Origin: Aulostomus chinensis
Lineage: Eukaryota > Chordata > Actinopteri > Syngnathiformes > Aulostomidae
Assembly (NCBI GenBank): GCA_037954235.1
Contig: JBBMOA010000001.1
Location: forward strand, 29,723,074-29,787,073
Length of the DNA stretch: 64,000 bases
Reading direction: 5' to 3'
The notes beneath the pieces are model-generated. The model was not told the origin of the DNA, made no database searches, and was given only the letters and a program-made list of their open reading frames with translations. The position numbers were made by a program, and so were the translations under genes. Shown here piece after piece: positions 26,885 through 32,685 of the stretch (positions within the stretch are counted from its first letter, which is position 1; the number at the start of each line of letters is the position of its first letter).

Positions 26885-29250
26885 AGTTGCTACGAATCTC
26901 AAAATGATGCGACAGTGATGTAGTGAGAGTTGCTACGAACCTAAGAAGTGATGCTACAGTGATGTAATGAGAGTTGCTACTAATCTCAAAATCATGGTAC
27001 AGTAATGTCGTGAGAGTTGCTACGAACCTCAAAATGATGCTAAATTGATGTAATGACAGTTGCTACTTCCCTAAGAAATGATGCTACAATGATGTCGCGA
27101 GAGTTGCGACTATCCTCAAAATGATGCGACAGTGATGTAGTGAGAGTTGCTACGATCCTCAAAATGATGCTACAGTGATGTGGTGAGAGTTGCTACGAAT
27201 CTCAAAATGATGCTACAGTAATGTCGCGAGAGTTGCGACTATCCTCAAAATGATGCGACAGTTATGTAGTGAGAGTTGCTACGATCCTCAAAATGATGCG
27301 ACAGTGATGTGGTGAGAGTTGCTACGATCCTTAAAATGAGGTGGCAGCGATGTAGTGAGAGTTGATACTAATCTCAAAATGATGCTGACAGTGATGTCAT
27401 GAGAGTTGATAGTAATTTCAAAATCACGCTAAAGTGATGTAATGAGAGTTGCTACAAACCTAAGAAGTGATGCGACAGTGATGTGGTGAGAGTTGATAGT
27501 AATTTCAAAATAATGCTAAAGGGGTGTAATGAGAGTTGCTACTTCCCTAAGAAATGATGCTACAGTGATGTGGTGAGAGTTGCTACGAACCGCAAAATGA
27601 TGCTACAGTGATATAATGAGGGTTGCTATTTACCTAAGAAATAATGCTACAGTGATGTGGTGAGAGTTGCTACGAACTTCAAAATGATGCTACAGTGATG
27701 TAATGAGGGTTGCTACGATCCTCAAAATGATGCTCCAGTGATGTGGTGAGAGTTGATAGTAATTTCCATATCACGCTTAAGTGATGTAATGAGAGTTGCT
27801 ACTTTCCTAAGAAATGATGCTACAGTGATGTGGTGAGAGTTGCGACTATCCTCAAAATGATGCTACAGTGATGTAGTGAGAGTTGCTACGAATCTCAAAA
27901 TGATGTTCCAGTAATGTAGTGAGAGTTGCTACGATCCTCAAAATGATGCGACAGTGATGTAGTGAGAGTTGATACTAATCTCAAAATCATGGTACAGTAA
28001 TTTCGTGAGAGTTGCTACGAACCTCAAAATGATGCTAAAGTGATGTAATGAGAGTTGCTACGAACCTAAGAAGTGATGCTACAGTGATGTAATGAGAGTT
28101 GCTACTAATCTCAAAATCATGGTACAGTAATTTCGTGAGAGTTGCTACGAACCTCAAAATGATGCTAAATTGATGTAATGAGAGTTGCGACAAACCTAAG
28201 AAGTGATGCAACAGTGATGTGGTGAGAGTTGATAGTAATTTCAAAATAATGCTAAAGCGGTGTAATGAGAGTTGCTACTTCCCTAAGAAATGATGCTACA
28301 ATGATGTAGTGAGAGTTGCTACGAACCTCAAAATGATGCTACAGTGATGTAATGAGAGTTGCTACGAACCTCAAAATGATGCTACAGTGATGTGGTGAGA
28401 GTTGCTACAAACCTTAAAAATGATGCTACAGTGATGTAGTGAGAGTTGCTACGATCCTCAAAATGATGCTAAAGTGATGTAATGAGAGTTGCGAAAACCT
28501 AAGAAGTGATGCTACAGTGATGTAGTGAGAGTTGCTACGAACCGCAAAATGATGCTCCAGTGATATAATGAGGGTTGCTATTTACCGAAGAAATGATGCT
28601 ACAGTGATGTGGTGAGAGTTGCTACGAACTTCAAAATGATGCTACAGTGATGTGGTGAGAGTTGCTACTTACCTAAGAAATGATGCTACAGTGATGTAAT
28701 GAGAGTTGCTACTAATCTCAAAATCATGGTCCAGTAATGTCGTGAGAGTTGCTACGAACCTCAAAATGATGCTAAAGTGATGTAATGAGAGTTGCTACAA
28801 ACCTAAGAAGTGATGCTCCAGTGATGTGGTGAGAGTTGATAGTAATTTCAAAATAATGCGTAAGCGGTGTAATGAGAGTTGCTACTTCCCTAAGAAATGA
28901 TGCTACAATGATGTCGCGAGAGTTGCGACTATCCTCAAAATGATGCGACAGTGATGTAGTGAGAGTTGCTACGAACCTCAAAATGATGCTACAGTGATGT
29001 AGTGAGAGTTGCTACGAACGTAAGAAATGATGCTACAGTAATGTAGTGAGAGTTGTTACGAACGTAAGAAATGATGCTACAATGATGTAATGAGAGTTGC
29101 TAATTACCTAAGAAATGATGCGACAGTGATGTAGTGAGAGTTGCTACGATCCTCAAAATGATGCTACAGTAATGTAATGAGAGTTGCGATGAAGCTCATA
29201 ATGAAACTACAGTGATGTAGTGAGAGTTGCTACGAACCTCAAAATGATGC
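25434..29250. repeat. Last partial block and array edge
   Basis: The fourth anchor monomer begins this final stretch. From about 26.9 kb the order of subtypes returns to that seen at 13.2-14.3 and 18.7-19.5 kb. Beyond about 28.3 kb the monomers become more irregular (GTTACGAACGTAAG, GCTAATTACC, GCGATGAAGCTCATAATG) and the array stops after ACGAACCTCAAAATGATGC. More divergent monomers at an array edge are usual for satellites, because edges escape homogenisation. Confidence 0.7.
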
Positions 29251-29424
29251 AGGGTGACTTTGTGGAAAGTCTTGCACTCCCAACACATTCATTCTCACTA
29301 ATGTAGTGACAGGTCAGAGCCAAGGGAGCCTCCATGTCCACAGATGTCCACATGGCAGCTGGACTTCCTTTTTCACTCCTTCCCGTTCCTCCTGGTACTT
29401 TTTAGCCACCGTTTGTTTGATGGT
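29251..29424 (-). pseudogene. Third hAT exon fragment, frameshifted and cut by satellite
   Basis: After the acceptor GTCATTTTCAG (minus strand), one frame reads TIKQTVAKKYQEEREGVKKE. A different frame then reads PAAMWTSVDMEAPLALTC and HYISENECVGSARLSTKSP. The second frame contains the family's (D)MWTS ... A-LA-TCHYI motif at the start of the transposase core. The phase of the preceding exon agrees with this second frame, so the first stretch is out of phase and at least two indels are implied. The codons usually found between the two stretches are shortened. The sequence stops at the satellite edge at 29250. Confidence 0.75.
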
Positions 29425-29519
29425 CTGAAAATGACACCCAGAGTAAATCAATACATTGAAATTAGAGATGAAATAAACTTGAGATATCAACTACTGCTTT
29501 AGATCATTTCCACACAAAC

Positions 29520-29657
29520 CTTCCTGGTTGGCAAACATATGAGGCTCAAGGACCTGAACCAGTTCCCTGAACCCTTCCCTCTCAACAGTGCTGAGGGGCT
29601 GGCAGTCCTTCAGGATGAAATTCAGCAGAGCCTCATCCAGCATCTGCTTCCTGGAAG
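29520..29657 (-). pseudogene. hAT-family exon with the KD-QP-STVE-EGFR motif
   Basis: A 138-bp exon preceded on the minus strand by a pyrimidine-rich tract ending CCATCCAG and followed by the likely donor GGAAG/GTTTGT. It encodes ASRKQMLDEALLNF, KDCQPLSTVEREGFRELV and QVLEPHMFANQE without a stop. In hAT transposases and ZBED proteins this segment lies after the BED finger. The K-D-x-x-P-x-S-x-V-E-x-x-G-F-R pattern is one of the most conserved parts of the family. The exon itself looks intact. The 90-bp intron separating it from the BED exon is typical of compact fish genes. Confidence 0.8.
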
Positions 29658-29747
29658 CTGGATGGTTAAAGATGAAGGAGAGCAGAAATGAATAGGAATT
29701 AATTCTCAACGAAGCAACTGTGAGTCAGTTGGAGAGTGGCTGTATAC

Positions 29748-29867
29748 CTGAGTTCATCCTGGTGGATCTGGGACTTCATTCTCATGCCTGGCCCCATCAT
29801 GCCTCAGCACTGAAGAGGTGCTTTTGTTGAGATGAGACGCTTCTGTCCAACAAATGAGACATTTAAC
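29748..29867 (-). pseudogene. BED zinc-finger exon (with frameshift)
   Basis: A 120-bp exon with acceptor TTCTTTTCTGCAG on its 5' side (minus strand) and donor CTCAG/GTATAC. It reads VKCLICWTEASH ... SSVLRHDGARHENE, containing the C-x2-C and H-x5-H ligands of a BED finger's second half. Frame 0 then hits TGA three codons before the donor. The splice phase needed to enter the next exon corresponds to a different frame, which has no stop over the last 30 bases. A single net 1-base indel just after HEN is the simplest explanation. The first half of the finger (the usual aromatic positions) is not found upstream, so an exon is missing or beyond recognition. Confidence 0.75.
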
Positions 29868-30159
29868 CTGCAGAAAAGAACATGAGTACTCAGCTAAAAG
29901 TTCCTTTCTTCATGGTGACTGGTGTTTCTTAGTCTTAGACCACCAGGTTTCCAATGAGGTGTATCGGATACGTTGTTGTGTGCCGCTGAAATCTGTCCAA
30001 TTCCGGCGTTGTTTCCTCATGAAATATGTTTGCCTTAAAGCTCATTAAAGTGTTGAACCACAATATCGTTCACCATAACTTAGTCAACTTCAAGATAACC
30101 TACTTCTACATTCCAGTCCCGGCTGCTCCTGTTCTGCTGCAGTCCAGAAAACAACAACC
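29868..30159. other. Unassigned spacer between hAT remnant and CpG island
   Basis: About 290 bp of single-copy-looking sequence of ordinary composition. Overlapping open frames of 64 codons exist on the plus strand, but they show no domain, no splice context and no codon bias that I recognise. If the minus-strand hAT gene was driven from the CpG island, this is its first intron or 5' region. Confidence 0.5.
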
Positions 30160-30347
30160 CGATACAATTGGCGCTCCTTCCCACAGCTCCGGCCCGGATC
30201 CGCATGGTTCCGCTGACTGACTGTGAGACGCGCTCCCTCCAGAGTGGCACAGCCCGATGGGGGTCCTTATCTGGCACGGGGCCGTAAAACAGGTGCGACT
30301 GGAAAGCCTGGTTTGTTCTGCGTCGAGGGAACGCGTTGCTCTGCAAT

Positions 30348-30503
30348 TCACCGCCAAGCCGCTAGGGGGTGTGGCTTTGTCTTTGTGTTTTTTACGGGGC
30401 TCTTGTCGGATTCCTTGGTTTTCTTCCGGTCACAGACAACAATTGTTGGCCATTTGTCAGTCTTTGTAGTGCCGCCAATAATCCTTTCTTCGTCTTGGTC
30501 CAT
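30348..30503 (-). CDS. Possible 51-codon first coding exon on the minus strand
   Basis: A short frame beginning MDQDEERIIGGTTKTDKWP and rich in Lys, Thr and Asp, inside the CpG-rich block and pointing toward the BED exon. It is too short to stand alone. A potential donor (CCC/GTAAAA) after 36 codons is in phase 0, the same phase as the BED-exon acceptor, which is why it is listed. There is no recognisable domain, and the expected first half of the BED finger is not present. It could equally be a chance frame in a GC-rich promoter. Low confidence. Confidence 0.2.
   Translation of the reverse strand: MDQDEERIIGGTTKTDKWPTIVVCDRKKTKESDKSPVKNTKTKPHPLAAWR
30359..30371 (+). promoter_or_regulatory. 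CTCF-like motif
   Basis: CCGCTAGGGGGTG matches the vertebrate CTCF core (CCASYAGRKGGCR) except for A to G at position 3 and C to T at position 12. It stands in the CpG-rich block between the two satellite arms. A single motif match is weak evidence. Confidence 0.35.
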
Positions 30504-30535
30504 TTTTTCTTGACGCTTTCACCTCAGAAACTTTG

Positions 30536-30545
30536 AAAATGGCGG
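30536..30545 (+). promoter_or_regulatory. YY1-like site (AAAATGGCGG)
   Basis: AAAATGGCGG matches the YY1 core AAnATGGCGG seen near start sites of many TATA-less vertebrate promoters, where it may overlap the initiating ATG. The ATG here opens only an eight-codon frame. Confidence 0.4.
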
Positions 30546-30565
30546 TGTTGTTGTGCTGCGACTGA

Positions 30566-30580
30566 ACCGGAAATGACGTC
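30566..30580 (+). promoter_or_regulatory. ETS site overlapping half-CRE
   Basis: ACCGGAAATGACGTC joins an ETS/GABP-type CCGGAA core to a TGACGTC CRE-like element, a common composite in CpG-island promoters. Confidence 0.45.
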
Positions 30581-30589
30581 TGGAGCGGC

Positions 30590-30594
30590 CCAAT
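30590..30594 (+). promoter_or_regulatory. CCAAT box
   Basis: GGCCCAATCAC fits the NF-Y CCAATCA consensus and lies midway between the ETS site and the CRE. Confidence 0.45.
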
Positions 30595-30609
30595 CACAGT
30601 CCTCGACGT

Positions 30610-30617
30610 TGACGTCA
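30610..30617. promoter_or_regulatory. Full palindromic CRE (TGACGTCA)
   Basis: A perfect TGACGTCA octamer, the CREB/ATF consensus, 20 bases after the CCAAT box and next to a CpG-dense palindrome. Confidence 0.5.
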
Positions 30618-30620
30618 CCA

Positions 30621-30632
30621 CGCGTCGACGCG
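30621..30632. repeat. 12-bp perfect palindrome CGCGTCGACGCG
   Basis: CGCGTCGACGCG is identical to its reverse complement, has four CpGs and is followed by ACGCGG. No factor is assigned; it may be only a by-product of CpG density. Confidence 0.5.
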
Positions 30633-30740
30633 ACGCGGAGGCAGGATATTTTCGAGGCGCGCGTCCGGCTACGGCGTAAGGTTCTTGTGGACGGCGTAGG
30701 TACGGCGACTACGCGACTCAGAAGCATAAATCAGGCTTTA

Positions 30741-31003
30741 CAGTCGAAAAGGAAGTTAGCATGTCAGGGATGAGACACCCTGATAGTCCAACAGGAAGTT
30801 AGCATCTCCATGGTTCCCTTGACCAGAAGCCAGTGGGATCGTTCCATTCTGACATCTTGATTGACATTTGTCCTTCTCTTAGCTAAATAGCTGGCAATCA
30901 TTTGAAAAAAACCTTGATTTACTTTTTGTATTTTGATCTTCAGCTCATTTGCATACTTTTGTTAAAATTCTTCCCTTTTTGTCTTTTTTTCTGCTGTTTT
31001 TAG
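30741..31003. other. Presumed intron or 5' flank of the plus-strand exon
   Basis: No open frame or motif of note. The far end is T-rich (CTTTTTTTCTGCTGTTTTTAG) and forms the acceptor of the exon at 31004. A 13-bp direct repeat AGGAAGTTAGCAT occurs at 30750 and 30793, 43 bp apart. Confidence 0.5.
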
Positions 31004-31111
31004 AACAAAGTCCACCTGGTGCCTAAAGACCAGTTCAGCATGGACTACGTTGAACCTTCAGTCCGCTGCATCAGCACCCATGGACGGTTCCCCCCTGACA
31101 GGTGGATTCTG
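31004..31111 (+). CDS. Internal exon of an unrecognised gene (36 codons, phase 0-0)
   Basis: A 108-bp exon bounded by a strong acceptor (T-rich tract then TTTTTAG) and a strong donor (CTG/GTGAGG). The single open frame reads NKVHLVPKDQFSMDYVEPSV followed by RCISTHGRFPPDRWIL. Its length is a multiple of three and both junctions fall between codons, so it could be skipped or included without shifting frame. The composition (Pro, Trp, Cys, mixed charges) is protein-like and unlike the surrounding repeats. I do not recognise the family. Partner exons are not found: to the left there is only the CpG island (a possible first exon), and to the right the minisatellite and then at least 31 kb of satellite. 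Either the next intron is very large or the gene has been cut here. Confidence 0.6.
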
Positions 31112-31130
31112 GTGAGGAATATTAGTGGGA

Positions 31131-32685
31131 CAGCGCTCTTGTTAGAACGGTTCTGATCCACCTTCCCTCCCCCTGTAGCTCCTCCTGTGTCCCCTCAGCG
31201 CTCTTGTTAGAACGGTTCTGATCCACCTTCCCTCCCCCTGTAGCTCCTCCTGTGTCCCCTCAGCGCTCTTGTTAGAAGGGTTCTGATCCACCTTCCCTCC
31301 CCCTGTAGCTCCTCCTGTGTCCCCTCAGCGCTCTTGTTAGAACGGTTCTGATCCACCTTCCCTCCCCCGTAGCTCCTCCTGTGTCCCCTCAGCGCTCTTG
31401 TTAGAACGGTTCTGATCCACCGTCCCTCCCCCTGTAGCTCCTCCTGTGTCCCCTCAGCGCTCTTGTTAGAACGGTTCTGATCCACCTTCCCTCCCCCTGT
31501 AGCTCCTCCTGTGTCCCCTCAGCGCTCTTGTTAGAACGGTTCTGATCCACCTTCCTCCCCCTGTAGCTCCTCCTGTGTCCCCTCAGCGCTCTTGTTAGAA
31601 GGGTTCTGATCCACCTTCCCTCCCCCTGTAGCTCCTCCTGTGTCCCCTCAGCGCTCTTGTTAGAACGGTTCTGATCCACCTTCCCTCCCCCTGTAGCTCC
31701 TCCTGTGTCCCCTCAGCGCTCTTGTTAGAACGGTTCTGATCCACCTTCCCTCCCCCTGTAGCTCCTCCTGTGTCCCCTCAGCGCTCTTGTTAGAAGGGTT
31801 CTGATCCACCTTCCCTCCCCCTGTAGCTCCTCCTGTGTCCCCTCAGCGCTCTTGTTAGAACGGTTCTGATCTACCTTCCCTCCCCCTGTAGCTCCTCCTG
31901 TGTCCCCTCAGCGCTCTTGTTAGAACGGTTCTGATCCACCTTCCCTCCCCCTGTAGCTCCTCCTGTGTCCCCTCAGCGCTCTTGTTAGAACGGTTCTGAT
32001 CCACCTTCCTCCCCCTGTAGCTCCTCCTGTGTCCCCTCAGCGCTCTTGTTAGAACGGTTCTGATCCACCTTCCCTCCCCCTGTAGCTCCTCCTGTGTCCC
32101 CTCAGCGCTCTTGTTAGAACGGTTCTGATCCACCTTCCCTCCCCCTGTAGCTCCTCCTGTGTCCCCTCAGCGCTCTTGTTGGAACGGTTCTGATCCACCT
32201 TCCCTCCCCCTGTAGCTCCTCCTGTGTCCCCTCAGCGCTCTTGTTAGAACGGTTCTGATCCACCTTCCCTTCCCCTGTAGCTCCTCCTGTGTCCCCTCAG
32301 CGCTCTTGTTAGAACGGTTCTGATCCACCTTCCCTCCTCCTGTAGCTCCTCCTGTGTCCCCTCAGCGCTCTTGTTAGAACGGTTCTGATCCACCTTCCCT
32401 CCCCCTGTAGCTCCTCCTGTCCCCTCAGCGCTCTTGTTAGAACGGTTCTGATCCACCTTCCCTCCTCCTGTAGCTCCTCCTGTCCCCTCAGCGCTCTTGT
32501 TAGAACGGTTCTGATCCACCTTCTCTCCCCCTGAAGCTCCTCCTGTGTCCCCTCAGCGCTCTTGTTAGAACGGTTCTGATCCACCTTCCCTCCCCCTGTA
32601 GCTCCTCCTGTGTCCCCTCAGCGCTCTTGTTAGAACGGTTCTGATCCACCTTCCCTCCCCCTGTAGCTCCTCCTGTCCCCTCCCC
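31131..32685 (+). repeat. 65-bp minisatellite, about 24 copies
   Basis: Tandem units beginning AGCGCTCTTGTTAGAACGGT, then TCTGATCCACCTTCCCTCCC, then CCTGTAGCTCCTCCTGTGTC and CCCTC, 65 bp in all (CAGCG at 31131, 31196 and so on). Copies are very similar. Variants are AACGG/AAGGG, a lost C (64 bp) and loss of GT (63 bp) in the last copies. It starts 19 bases after the exon's donor, so it lies in the intron if that exon is real. Each unit has a branchpoint-like CTGAT, a long pyrimidine tract and two AGs, resembling a 3' splice region. Minus-strand frames of about 91 codons here are repeat read-through. Confidence 0.97.

Larger units (their letters stand above)
1..29250 (-). repeat. Left 43-bp satellite array (inverted relative to the right array)
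   Basis: Uninterrupted tandem array of a 43-44 bp AT-rich monomer, roughly 675 copies by length, open at the window's left edge. The plus strand reads AAAATGATGCTACAGTGATG, then a variable GTAATG/GTGGTG/GTAGTG, then AGAGTTGCTACGAACCTC. It is marked minus because its sequence is the reverse complement of the right array. First spacings read directly are 1, 44 and 87 (43 bp); monomers joined by CCTAAGAAATG are 44 bp. Recurring subtypes are GCTACGAACCTC, GCTATTTACCTAAG (with GAGGGTT), GATAGTAATTTC, GCGACTATCCTC, GCTACAAATGTCC and a degenerate ATGAGGTGGCAGTG form. They recur in fixed order, which creates higher-order repeats. No gene, transposon or unique insertion was seen. Open frames of up to 70 codons on the minus strand are repeat read-through. 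Confidence 0.97.
29251..29867 (-). pseudogene. Broken hAT transposase / ZBED-like gene, truncated by the left array
   Basis: Three exon-like pieces on the minus strand encode, in order, a BED zinc-finger half, a conserved hAT region and the start of the transposase core. They are separated by short introns of 90 and 95 bp. Recognition rests on family motifs: a C-x2-C ... H-x5-H BED pattern, KDCQPLSTVEREGFRELV in the second exon, and MWTSVDMEAPLALTCHYISE in the third. Damage is visible. The BED exon meets an in-frame stop before its donor, and the third exon needs at least one frame change. The sequence then runs straight into satellite at 29250, with no catalytic RNase-H-like domain or C-terminal dimerisation region. 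It is either a decayed DNA transposon with introns or a remnant of a domesticated ZBED-type host gene. Expression cannot be judged. Confidence 0.82.
30160..30740. promoter_or_regulatory. CpG island, probable bidirectional promoter
   Basis: CpG is strongly enriched here against an AT-rich, CpG-poor surround: I count about 28 CpG dinucleotides in 30541-30720 alone. The block contains CCAAT, ETS-like, CRE and YY1-like matches within 85 bp and lies between a minus-strand gene remnant and a plus-strand exon. That layout is typical of a TATA-less divergent housekeeping promoter. A CTCF-like match lies on the left part. No TATA box or start site can be fixed from sequence. Plus-strand reading frames crossing it (for example from ATG 30573) have no domain and are not called. 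Confidence 0.65.

Noticed and set aside
12473..28981. Minus-strand open frames of 60-70 codons in the left array (NSHHITVASLLRF pattern)
   Set aside because: They are read-through of the 43-bp monomer. Three monomers make 43 codons, so the peptide repeats with that period, and the same frames recur in every copy. No start context or domain supports a gene.
1..29250. CRISPR-like array of 43-bp repeats
   Set aside because: Repeats are directly adjacent with no unique spacers, and the context is eukaryotic.
29251..29867. Intact domesticated ZBED gene
   Set aside because: The in-frame stop in the BED exon, phase conflicts in the third exon and loss of the catalytic core at the satellite edge make a functional product unlikely.
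30080..30357. Overlapping 83- and 88-codon minus-strand frames and 70- and 96-codon plus-strand frames
   Set aside because: Several long frames overlap on both strands in a GC- and CpG-rich segment, where stops are rare. None has a domain or splice context.
30524..30773. Frames of 66-67 codons across the CpG island core
   Set aside because: They lie on promoter-like motifs, are Arg/Ser/Thr-rich as expected from CpG-dense DNA, and have no recognisable homology.
31207..32584. Minus-strand frames of 91-92 codons (MDQNRSNKSAEGTQEELQ)
   Set aside because: Pure translation of the 65-bp minisatellite in shifting frames. It is repetitive, has no independent coding signal, and would be antisense to the neighbouring exon.
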